Shown here: piece after piece, positions 13,066-25,486 of the stretch | Layout of the letters: every line of letters begins with the position of its first letter | Position numbering within the stretch: the stretch's first letter is position 1 | Assembly (NCBI GenBank): GCA_964030475.1 | Contig: CAXIPT010000009.1 | Span: 1,815,212-1,879,211, forward strand | Direction of reading: 5' to 3' | DNA from: Tethya wilhelma | Lineage: Eukaryota > Porifera > Demospongiae > Tethyida > Tethyidae | DNA: 64,000 nt | Notes under the pieces: model-generated | Database searches by the model: none | Seen by the model: the letters and a program-made list of their open reading frames with translations, nothing else | What the model was told of the DNA's origin: nothing | Program-made: the position numbers and the translations under genes

Positions 13066-13639
13066 CATTAGGATTTAGCACACTAGTTGCAAAGATTTTG
13101 TGTAGACTTTGCTATTTTCTGTGCAAGTGAAGAAAGCTTTTGTTTTATTGTTTTCCAATCCTTTTCACAGGAACACTGGAGAGAGAGGTCACAGGGTTTA
13201 CTGAGGGACTTTGCTTCAGGGGAACTGGGTCGAGTCAAAGGAAGTCAAAGGTCACGTAACAACTCCACTTCCAGTTTTCATTCCATAATCAATGACGAAG
13301 AGGATTACGACTTAATTAGAGGTGGGTGTGGTCAGGTATTTATATTAAGATTGGTGTCTTAACTGTCTTGTCACTGAAAAAACAAACTACATACTCACAC
13401 ACCCTCACACCCTCACAGATCGTACCAACACTCCATCTTACGGTGCTACTGATAACGTATCTCCGTTTGTTGTCAACGGAGGTCCCCTCCTGACTAACCA
13501 CTCCCCCACACAAAACTCTCCCATGACAGCCACAAAATGGAAACTGTCTTCAACACCAGCTGATTCTCCAACCCTCAGGCATCAACCTCCTTCAGCTTCT
13601 ACAAGGCTCTTACATTCACAGGCTGTGAGTTGTTTGTGA
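9940..13639 (+). CDS. MCOLN: TRPML/mucolipin cation channel
   Basis: Endolysosomal cation channel of the TRPML family. Coding exons: 9940-10123, 10416-10654, 11153-11341, 11614 to about 11791 or 11835, 11945-11979, 12045-12132, 12230-12286, about 12341-12568, 12813-13019, 13171-13321 and 13419-13639. Visible parts: a disordered N-terminus; a basic segment (MNPFQKWKYERKRRFPWK) leading into S1 (LLVQLLSIFLVTLQLVLFAG); luminal-domain pieces including GYIDPANKIYDV and AAQCYEFNIE; S4-S5 (WMGLLRFLSYFDKYNMLLLT, LRLSMPSVLRF); pore filter NGDDMF; S6 (YLYVFIALFIYVVLSVFISL); and a Ser/Asn-rich tail. NGDDMF matches the mucolipin selectivity filter. S2 and S3 are absent; the join coincides with a single N at 12335. 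Two introns carry (CT)n tracts at their acceptors. Confidence 0.9.
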
Positions 13640-13689
13640 CTTAGTTTGGTTTAGTGTACACTGTACGTACGTAGATGAATCATTTCGTG

Positions 13690-13755
<66 letters not shown>

Positions 13756-14252
13756 TTGCAGTAAGATGGGTTTTCTCTCCACCCGAAGACTTATAAAACT
13801 TGAGGTGTATTTACTGAAAACTTTCATGCAATTTGTTTGTGTTGGCTTGATACATGCTCTCAACTGCTAACATTGTACCACTGGTGTATAGTTTTCAAAT
13901 TAATGCTTATTTTTAAAGTTAACTTTATTTATTAAAATACATATATGTTTTGTATTAACTATTTCCATAAATTATGCATGTCACTTGTGTGAAATAAAAA
14001 TATCAAAACATAATACCAGTAAAACTGTTATATAAAAGTGAAAACATTGGATGCATAAAAATAATGAATGGCCACAATTATGGCAGTTGCATAATGAATT
14101 ATATATATACAGTTTTCATAAAACACGAACATATTGAATTGGGTGCGTAAAAGTAATAAAATTACACACATACACAATGAATGGAAGTTGATCTAATAAT
14201 ACAAGTTTATAAATAGACAATCACTTGATTTGGTTGCCTAGCAACAGTCTGA
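13640..14252. other. Convergent intergenic region with long (CA)n tract
   Basis: This lies between the 3' ends of the TRPML gene (+) and the Z-alpha gene (-). A (CA)n microsatellite fills about 13,690-13,754. The remainder is AT-rich with AATAAA-type motifs (for example near 13,994), consistent with 3' UTR and polyadenylation signals for both genes. I see no coding potential. Confidence 0.6.
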
Positions 14253-15509
14253 TCAGTTACCATTGGCTGCCAAACTCCAACTATTGATGCTACCATGGAC
14301 AACTGACCTTTGAACTTTACCCTCCCTCTCCAGCTGTTGGAGTATGACAAACGCTGTTGCTCTGGTTGGCATTCCCAAATGATCGGCAACATCTTTGGCT
14401 GTCATCGATGTGTTCTGCTTGAGAAGCTCAATAACCCTCCCTTGCTCTGTGAGTGCATCAGTGAGTGTGGTCTCACCAACAGCTGGCGGAAAACGAGCAG
14501 CCATCTTCTTTTTATTGGATGACTTTTTGGCACCATTATTGCTAGTTGCAATAGAAACAGATGCTGGTGATGTCATCTTTGTTTCTTCTTTCTCTGTGCT
14601 GGGATTGACATTGAGTTGTTTCTCTTCTTCTGGTATTTCAGCTTGACCACACCCCTTGCCTACCAAATTGATGGGATCGATAGTAGCTTTCTTTTCGGGA
14701 GTAGGTGGTACGTTTTGGTCATCTGTGGACTCTTGAATAGGCAATCTTGGTACACTTTCGGCAACCTCATTGGTTCCATGTGTAGTACCATTGCCATGGT
14801 TATCAGTGGATGGCGGTCCTGCTGATGCACGGTGCAAAACATCACTCGTTTTCACTGGGTCCATAACGATACGTTCACCGACTTGGCCTTTAACTGTGTA
14901 CAGAAGATCACCATCCCACGTAGCCACATCATTCACATGTGCTGTGCCTCCACTAGTGAGAGGTCTCCCGGCAAGGTGCCAGAGTGGTTTGGAATCAGGT
15001 TTCCTGATCAGTTTCACGAGACCATCTTCTTTGAGCTTGTAAAGAAGTGGATTTACATCACCTCTGCCTGGCAATTGTAACTTTTGTGCTATCGCTAGAG
15101 CAGAGACTGGTTCTGGGGAGTCTTGTAAAACCTGTAAAACTTGTTTTTCCAGTTCTTCGCTATTGTCCGATGATGCTGCAGCTGCAGCACCCATAGGAGT
15201 GCTGTTATCCGAGGGTATTACTGATGACTCAGCAGGAATGAGTTTCGGCAGTTCATCCACCACTCCTGGACCTGCTTGACTAGTGGTTGCTTGGCCACCT
15301 GGAATAACATGGTCCTGACGTAACGTCCATACTGGAGGACCCTTTCTACCACCATTGTCCATTTGTTCAACAATCTTTCTTCTCTCCATGTCATACAACA
15401 ACCTGTTGATTTCTTTCTTGGCCTTCCCCAGCTTTTCCACCAGGTCCTTGGCAGCCAGTGGTCCACATTCATGAAGGATCTTCACTATAGAGCTCTCTAG
15501 ATCCGCCAT
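14253..15509 (-). CDS. Three-domain Z-alpha (Z-DNA/Z-RNA binding) protein
   Basis: Intronless 418-residue protein with three Z-alpha-type winged helices and no other recognisable domain. Domain 1 (about 5-63) is canonical: K31, N35, R36 and Y39 in KKEINRLLY, and P58-P59-x-W61 in GPPVW, match the residues by which ADAR1 Z-alpha contacts left-handed helices (K169, N173, R174, Y177, P192, P193, W195). Domain 2 (about 118-180) keeps Asn and Tyr (DVNPLLY) and a KPLW turn. Domain 3 (about 350-415) has the fold pattern but lacks the Asn, Tyr and Pro-Pro, so it resembles the non-binding Z-beta type. Linkers are Ser/Thr/Gly-rich. It is divergent from an ADAR1-like gene 195 bp away. ZBP1 and fish PKZ are architectural relatives, but no RHIM or kinase is present. 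Z-nucleic-acid binding is inferred from conserved contacts; the downstream role is unknown. Confidence 0.88.
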   Translation of the reverse strand: MADLESSIVKILHECGPLAAKDLVEKLGKAKKEINRLLYDMERRKIVEQMDNGGRKGPPVWTLRQDHVIPGGQATTSQAGPGVVDELPKLIPAESSVIPSDNSTPMGAAAAASSDNSEELEKQVLQVLQDSPEPVSALAIAQKLQLPGRGDVNPLLYKLKEDGLVKLIRKPDSKPLWHLAGRPLTSGGTAHVNDVATWDGDLLYTVKGQVGERIVMDPVKTSDVLHRASAGPPSTDNHGNGTTHGTNEVAESVPRLPIQESTDDQNVPPTPEKKATIDPINLVGKGCGQAEIPEEEKQLNVNPSTEKEETKMTSPASVSIATSNNGAKKSSNKKKMAARFPPAVGETTLTDALTEQGRVIELLKQNTSMTAKDVADHLGMPTRATAFVILQQLEREGKVQRSVVHGSINSWSLAANGN

Positions 15510-15704
15510 AGTGATACTATCCTTTGTTTTGATCTGACAGCAGCCAAATGACTGTATGTTTTGTGAGGTTGCCTATCTGTGGCGCGTATTATCTTGCAGG
15601 GATTTTCCAAGGGAAACTCCCTTGCCTCAATGACGTCATTAACCCTTTCTGCGCTCTTCATCTTGGGGGCTTTTTCCCTTTTCGTGTAAAACTCGTGCGA
15701 TAAA
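15510..15704. promoter_or_regulatory. Bidirectional promoter with kB-like site and CRE between Z-alpha gene and ADAR
   Basis: 195 bp between the divergent start codons. GGGAAACTCC at 15611-15620 fits the NF-kB consensus GGGRNWYYCC. It sits inside a perfect inverted repeat, CAAGGGA-AAC-TCCCTTG. A palindromic CRE, TGACGTCA, lies at 15631-15638. No TATA box is seen. Joint induction of both genes by Rel/CREB factors is inference; the motifs themselves are directly visible. Confidence 0.6.
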
Positions 15705-18527
15705 GTGTCAAACTACAGCTTTATACGCTCAGCTATGTCGCAGAGAAATAAAAAAGTGGAACCAGCACACATTGTGGATCACATTAGGAGGAGCGGTCGA
15801 CCCTGTACCACATTGGAACTGGCACAGGCGTTCTCTGTCTCTCGTAAAGACATCAACCCAACGCTCTATAGGATGCTGGACCAAGGACAATTACGTAAGG
15901 TTAAGGATAGTCCCCCCGTTTGGAACATTGCCAATGCTAGTATGGGAATGAGGACTGGGATGGGAAGGGGGCGTGGTCGGGGTCGAAGGTCACCAACACC
16001 AACTTCATTATCTCAACCTGGGTACAAGTTCACAGCCACTCAAACAAAACCAACATTTCAATTCCCAGTACCTGGTACCGGAACCGGACATAGATCTCCA
16101 TCCAAATCCTCACCAACATCATCAGTGTCTTCAAGGAGTCCGCCAGTAATGGCGGCCACTGGAGGAGGGGGGTTACGGGGCAAGTTGCTGGAAGCATTGA
16201 GACAAAATGGTCGACAGATGACAGCCCTTGAGCTGGCAAGGTGTGTCGGTCTCAAAACACGCAAAGAAGTCAATCCTTATTTGTATAGTATGGAAAAGGA
16301 GGGGCTTGTTGCCATGGAAATGGGTGCAGGACCACCACCAAAATGGTCGCTACCTAATCAACTCACACCTATCAGTCTCATACAAAGTCAAAATTCAATG
16401 ATTCCTAGTGCAGCTGCTTCATCCACTGAAGTTGCCATGCAGACGGAGGAAGGCGGGCAACCTGCGGGAGAGGAAATGGACGTGGACCAGCCCGACGAAG
16501 AGGAAGAGGAGTCCCCGTTCCAACAGTTCCACGCTCAGTTGTCCCATATCCCCGAAGATAACATACAAGAGAGACTCCTAGTGGTGTTGGAAGCCACGCC
16601 CATGGAACAGAGAACTGATTTAGAACTGTCCAAGTGCATCGGAGGCAAGTTCACGAGGTCACAAATTCGACCGGTTTTAGAACAGCTAGCAAGTGAAGGT
16701 AGAGTAGCCAAGTCTCGTGGGTTTCCAGCAAAATGGATGATTTCTCATTCACCAGCGCCTACAGGTGCCCAAACATCAAATCCTGGTATTCCCATTCCAG
16801 TTGGAAGCCCCTCCCCTAATAAGGTAATAGTGTCTGTCCCTTGTAAGTTAATTAGGCCAATTATGCTGTCCTTTGTAAAGTAATTAGGCCACTATTATGT
16901 AATGTAATTATGCTAGTTTTGTTGTCCAATTCCCATTCTAAATGTACAGAGTGGTATTGGAATTGGACCTCCAAGTACTGGAATGGGACTCTCAGTGACT
17001 GCCGATGTCACAGACATGAATAGAAATCCTGTGAGTGTGTTGAGTGAGTTTTGCCAAGCAAACAAAATGGAACTGGTATTTGCAGAACTCCGTGAGTTTG
17101 GTCCACCTCACCGCAAGCACTTTGTCATTGCTGCACAGTTTGGAGGAGAAAGCTTTGAAGCTGAATCAACCAACAAGAAAGAGGCTAAGAGAATGGCGGC
17201 TGATTTAGCTCTACAGAGCCTCAAACTGCGACAAGTTGACGTCTTTCCAACTTCAAAACCAACTGTTTCAGTTCCTTCTCAAGTCGGAGCTGGTCCTTTA
17301 CAACCTGATTCATTTTTCGACAAGATAGCAAAATTGAGTCACAATTTCTACAACCAACTACAATGTACCATAGATGCTCCACAGCCAGGTCGCAAGGTCA
17401 TAGCAGGGTTTATAATGGAGGATACAAACACTGGAAGTCTCTCCGTTGTTTCCATGGGGAGTGGCACTCGTTGCATCACAGGGGATCACATGAGTCTGGA
17501 TGGCCTTGTGGTGAATGATTCTCACGCTGAAGTGGTTGCTAGGCGATCTCTGATGAGATTCTTTTATGCTGAATTGATGAATTTTTTCCGGGGAGGCACA
17601 AAATCTGAAAATAACAATACAATCTTTATCGCTAGTCAGAAATCTCCGAACAAGGCACGTGTTCGGGATAATTTCAAGTTTCACTTGTACATCAGCACAG
17701 CTCCGTGTGGTGACGGGGCACAATTCTCTCGAGGGGACAAATTGAACCGAGACCCCCCTAGTGATACGACCCACCGACCGACAATGAGCACCAAAGCTCA
17801 GGGAGTCCTTCGAACGAAAATGGAAGGAGGAGAGGGGACCATTCCGATAGGGGACGAGACCCGACCTCAGACGTGGGATGGGATTATGCAAGGAGGGAGG
17901 CTACGAACAATGTCCTGTAGCGATAAAGTCGGGCGGTGGAATGTCATCGGGCTGCAAGGATCGTTGCTAACCCACTTCATGGAGCCCGTCTACATGTCCT
18001 CCCTCACCCTCGGCAGTCTCCACCATCACGGGCATCTCTCCCGAGCTGTCTGTTGTCGTTTTGCCGAGTTAGAAGCCAACAACACACTCCCGGCAGGTTT
18101 CCACGTGAACCATCCCTTGCTGGGAAGAGTTCAAGGTGGAGATGAGATGAAACGTCACACGGAGAAGACGAGTCAGTTTAGTCTCAACTGGGCAATGGGA
18201 GACGAGAGAGGGGAGCTAAATGACGGGGGGACCGGTCGTCCTGTGCTTCCCACGTCTGTTCCAAAGTCGCAACAAGCTACAATGTGTTCGCGTATTGCTA
18301 AAGCTCGTATTTTTGAGTTGTTTTTGCAGCTTGTCCAAGCCACAGGTCAAGCTGATCTTTGCAACGTGAAGAGTTATAAAGAAGCTAAAGAAGGAGCTCG
18401 AGAGTTTCAGAATGCCAAGGCAGTGTTGTGTAGTTTCTGTGAGGGGAAAGGCTACGGAGTTTGGATGAAGAAGCCAGTGGAAGAGGAACAGTTTGATAAG
18501 AGTGTACTGGATAGGTTGAATAACTGA
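15705..18527 (+). CDS. ADAR: ADAR1-like double-stranded RNA adenosine deaminase with Z-alpha domains
   Basis: Converts adenosine to inosine in double-stranded RNA. Two exons, 15705-16823 and 16950-18527 (phase 0). The start may be 15705 or the ATG at 15735 (898 or 888 residues). Domains in order: Z-alpha 1 (KDINPTLY... SPPVW), an RGR/Ser-Pro linker, Z-alpha 2 (KEVNPYLY... PPPKW), a third winged helix without the Asn/Tyr contacts (IRPVLEQL... FPAKW), one dsRBD (NPVSVLSEFCQANK... KKEAKRMAADLALQSL), and the deaminase domain. Catalytic features are intact: HAEVV (zinc His and proton-shuttle Glu), STAPCGDG, SCSDK (zinc cysteines), and GGEGTIP with the base-flipping-loop Glu. Vertebrate ADAR1 has three dsRBDs; this has one. 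The product should be active. It is convergent with the ALDH gene, 138 bp apart. Confidence 0.95.
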
Positions 18528-18665
18528 CTAGTTTAATAACTAACTTTTTCTTATTTTATGTCTCTTTTGAATTTTTTCGTCTGTAACCACTGTAAATTGT
18601 TCCTCAAAGTTATATTTAAAAAATCATACACTTTATAAAAGAAAATTGTTTCTTAAATTTACAAG

Positions 18666-21576
<2,911 letters not shown>

Positions 21577-21762
21577 TTTCTGCAAATTTGCTGACAATAA
21601 AGGGCGTGGCTCGACATATAATGGGCGTGGTCACCGTCGGAATGTTTGCATGCCGTCGGCTTGCATGCCATGCAAATAATTTATAAGTGGCTTCCGCGCG
21701 TAAGAACGGTCGCTGAGTTTCAGTTTGCAAAAAGAAGACTAAATTCACCTGAGAAGAAAAAC

Positions 21763-22537
21763 ATGGCGACTTTTACGCTATATTTGGCGCTTTGGTCACT
21801 CTCGGTGACCACGGTATTTGGACAATCATCTTCAAGTAAGTATTTCTTATAACCCGTAAGTTTTACTTTCATTATCCAATTTATTATTTCTCTGACTATT
21901 ATCGTTTCTTTTATCTAATAAATCAGCTGTGGTATATTATAATCTCTCTGCAGCCATTGTTCTTAGACCAGCTGACAGTGATGTAGCTGCCTCACAGACT
22001 CTTCCTCTGAGCTGTGTGGCTACTGCCAATGGAGCTGGTAGTGACTCTCCCACCTTCACTTGGAAGAGACGAAATGAAAGGACCGGGCAAGTGTCGGATG
22101 TGATCATCCCTCCCGTGAACCAGGTGTTTAGATCCTCAGACAACGTGGATTTTGTAATTTCCACTCTGTTTCTTTGTAACGTGGGATTTGGAGATGCTGG
22201 AACGTACATTTGCAATGCATCTGGTTCCACAATTGAGCAGACCACTCGGGTCTCAGTACATGGTAAGTGATTTCTCACCTAACAAACATACTGTTGAATA
22301 TTTCTGGCCTTTGATAGCCAGCAGTCATTATGCATCTTCCTTACATTATTGTAGTTCCAACATCTGCTAACTTTCAGCTTCGATTCATTGGAGTGGGTCA
22401 CTGTGGAACTTGGCTATCAGTAAGAAAAACTTTATTACCTATGCATACATTCATAATAATCATGCATTAATTGGACCAATTATGTTTGTTTCAGCAAAAG
22501 CTATAGCTAGTTTTATGTGACTCTGGTAATATTATGC

Positions 22538-22571
<34 letters not shown>

Positions 22572-23141
22572 GTCATGCAGTCAAGAGACTTGACTACAAC
22601 TGTCCAAGAGATCACACGACATCTCCAAGACAATGTCCTGAACTCCATCTGCACTCAGGCCTGTAATTACACCATCACCAACGGAAGGTTTGACTGTGCT
22701 GGTGATCCTGACTCAGACAGCGTCATCTTCCTGGCTACCCTCAACCACCAGAGGAGCAGTGAGACCCTCGGCCAGTCTGCAGGGGATCTTGTCAATGGAA
22801 TTGGAATGTGGAAAGGTGGAAGTCCTACGATTGTTGTCTCCTCACAGTCGCTGAGGGTGGATCCAGGATGTGATGTCACTGCTAGTACTATGTGTGGAGG
22901 TCAAGTGGATGAGGGTCAGAGTTCAATCGGTCCAGTTGTGGGTGGAGCTGTTGGGGGGGTGGTTGTGGTTGTCATACTGGTAGTCCTGATTGCCGTGATT
23001 ATTGCTTTGGTCGTGAGTAGATCAGGAAAGACCAAAGACAGGTATATTTGTCCTAAAGACCAATTTCTTCAGTTTGTCTTACTCACACACCTACCCTCTT
23101 ACTCACACAAACACACACACACANACACACACACACACACA

Positions 23142-23192
<51 letters not shown>

Positions 23193-23949
23193 GTAGTCAA
23201 GAGACTTGACTACAACTGTCGATCAGATCACTCAACATCTCCAAGACAACGTCCTAAACTCCATCTGCACTCAGGCCTGTAACTACACCATCACCAACGG
23301 AAGGTTTGACTGTGCCGGTGATCCTAACTCAGACAGTGTCACCTTCCTGGCTACCCTCAACCACCAGAGGAGCAGCAAGACTCTCGGCCAGTCTGCAGGG
23401 GATCTTGTCAATGGAATTGGAACGTGGAAAGATAGCAGTGATACCATTGTTGTCTCCTCACAGTCGCTGAGGGTGGATCCAGGATGTGATGTCACTGCCA
23501 GTTCAACGTGTGGACGTCAAGAAGATGGAGGTCAAAGTTTAATTGGTCCAATTGTGGGTGGGGCAGTTGGAGGTGTGGTTGTGGTCATCATCCTGGTAGT
23601 CCTGATTGCAGTAATTATTGCTTTGGTCGTGAGTAGATCAGGCAAGAGCAAAAAAGACAGGTATGTTTTCATCAATAATGTTTGGACCCTCACACACACA
23701 CACACACACACATACACACACACACACACACAAATGCACTGATTTCCCAGCACTGAAGTTCACGAGCTACATAGCAACAGGGCTTACGAGGAGGTAACCC
23801 GCCGGAACCCTTCCTATGGCGTGAGCAAGGCACTGCCAGCAATTCCAAACAATGAGAAGAATGCTGCCTACGAGAAACCAGAGAGCGTCCACTACTACAC
23901 TGCTATGGATCGTGGGGAGGGGGAGGCACAGTATGACTATATCAACTGA
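21763..23949 (+). CDS. Single-Ig transmembrane receptor 1 with tyrosine-rich tail
   Basis: Cell-surface receptor. Exon 21763-21835 encodes a signal peptide (MATFTLYLALWSLSVTTVFG). 21954-22262 encodes one Ig domain with Cys in LSCVA, the core Trp in FTWKRR, and DAGTYIC. 22355-22419 is short (FQLRFIGVGHCGTWLS). 22581-23041 encodes an ectodomain segment with paired cysteines (NSICTQACNYTITNGRFDC) and a Gly-initiated membrane helix (VVVVVILVVLIAVIIALVV). 23751-23949 encodes a cytoplasmic tail with Tyr motifs AYEEV, PSYGV, AAYEKP and QYDYIN. A second version of the TM exon lies at 23197-23660. Both TM exons start in phase 0 and end in phase 2, so joining them creates a stop; only one can be used per transcript. 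No family name is recognised beyond the Ig fold. Signalling through tail tyrosines is inference. Confidence 0.75.
22581..23041 (+). other. TM exon, version a, of Ig receptor 1
   Basis: 461-nt exon bounded by AG (phase 0) and GT (phase 2). It is paired with version b at 23197-23660 (464 nt), which is very similar but differs at scattered residues, for example DPDSDSVIF versus DPNSDSVTF. The intervening intron is (CA)n with a single N at 23124. Confidence 0.7.
23197..23660 (+). other. TM exon, version b, of Ig receptor 1
   Basis: 464-nt exon. It has the same splice phases as version a and encodes the same layout (ectodomain, Gly linker, membrane helix, SRSGKSKKDR stop-transfer). Splicing a to b reads into TGA within four codons, so the two are alternatives, or are allelic copies laid end to end by the assembler. 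Confidence 0.7.
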
Positions 23950-24228
23950 GAGTACTGAATCAATGATGCATGCAGTTGATCAACAAAACTTAAAGCTTTT
24001 AGCTACATGATAAACATTAATTTTAACACAATATTAATGCCAAGTGATACAATGTCAATGATGTTTGAAGTACTCTGTTAATATATTGTACTTTTTTTAC
24101 AGCTGCTTCAGTTCTTTGTATTGTGCAAAAAATATTCATTATCATTAAAATTAATTATTATTTTTTTGGTTGACAATAAAGGGGTGTGGCTCGATGCAGA
24201 CAATGGGCGTGAACTCCTTCCGCGCAAC

Positions 24229-25201
24229 ATGGAGAACTTGATGTTTGTTTTAGCGCTTTTATCGCTCTCCGAGATCACAGTATTTGGACTATCACCTTCA
24301 AGTAAGTTTTACACACACTACTGTACGTTAATACTCTCGTTATGCACAAATCAAACACTTTCAACACAAAAAAATGAAGTTGGTATATGCACATAGTTTC
24401 TTTGTCCATGGATATCCATGCTTTACCACAATAAAAATGATGAAACCATTCATCTTCATACATATCTCAGTCTGTGTAAAGTATTTCAAGGCAAAAATGA
24501 AGTATAGATGCATGTAAATGTGTGGATAATTGTAACGTATTATAAAATCTTCAGCTGTAAGAAGCTACAATGTACAAATCAAAGTTGTTTGCACTCAGTG
24601 ACATAATCCCTCTGCAGCCATTGTTCTTCGACCAGCTGACAGCGATGTAGCTGCCTCACAGACTCTTCCTCTGAGCTGTGTGGCTACTGCCAATGGAGCT
24701 GGTAGTGACTCTCCCACCTTCACTTGGAAGAGACGAAATGAAAGGACCGGGCAAGTGTCGGATGTGATCATCCCTCCCGTGAACCAGGTGTTTAGATCCT
24801 CAGACAACGTGGATTTTGTAATTTCCACTCTGTTTCTTTGTAACGTGGGATTTGGAGATGCTGGAACGTACATTTGCAATGCATCTGGTTCCACAATTGA
24901 GCAGACCACTCGGGTCTCAGTACATGGTAAGTGATTTCTCACCTAACAAACATACTGTTGAATATTTCTGGCCTTTGATAGCCAGCAGTCATTATGCATC
25001 TTCCTTACATTATTGTAGTTCCAACATCTGCTAACTTTCAGCTTCGATTCATTGGAGTGGGTCACTGTGGAACTTGGCTATCAGTAAGAAAAACTTTATT
25101 ACCTATGCATACATTCATAATAATCATGCATTAATTGGACCAATTATGTTTGTTTCAGCAAAAGCTATAGCTAGTTTTATGTGACTCTGGTAATATTATG
25201 C

Positions 25202-25239
<38 letters not shown>

Positions 25240-25486
25240 CACACACACACACACGTACATACTGAAACACATTTCCAGCTATGAAATCGAAGTTCATGAA
25301 CTACATCGCAACAAAGCTTATGAGGAAGTAGCCCAGGCACCCAATCCTTCCTACGGTGTGACCAGATGTGTTCCAACCAGTGAGAAGATGATCCCCTCTG
25401 ACTACGAGAAACCAGTGAGTAGCCACCACCGCACTTCCAAGAATGGAGAAGAGAAGGAGTCCGACTCTTTGTATGAATACATTTGA
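24229..25486 (+). pseudogene. Ig receptor 2: paralogue lacking a TM exon (broken as assembled)
   Basis: Exon 24229-24301 encodes a signal peptide (MENLMFVLALLSLSEITVFG). The Ig exon (24618-24926) and the short exon (25019-25083) match those of receptor 1 almost base for base, including the intron between them. The tail exon (25279-25486) encodes a related but diverged cytoplasmic tail (EIEVHELHRNKAYEEV... SLYEYI-stop). The exon encoding the membrane segment is missing. Joining 25083 to 25279 gives CTA TGA, a stop, because the tail exon expects phase 2. Either a TM exon was lost or collapsed at the (CA)n tract (25203-25237), or the gene is dead. The promoter region resembles that of receptor 1 (AATAAAGG-GTGTGGCTCG). 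I call it broken as assembled, not proven dead. Confidence 0.6.

Noticed and set aside
14253..15509. Viral origin for the Z-alpha-only gene (some viral proteins carry Z-alpha)
   Set aside because: It has three tandem domains, no viral partner domain, and ordinary base composition, and it is tied to a host ADAR by a shared promoter. The absence of introns alone is not enough.
17358..17891. 177-residue minus-strand ORF within the ADAR gene
   Set aside because: Antisense shadow of the deaminase domain.
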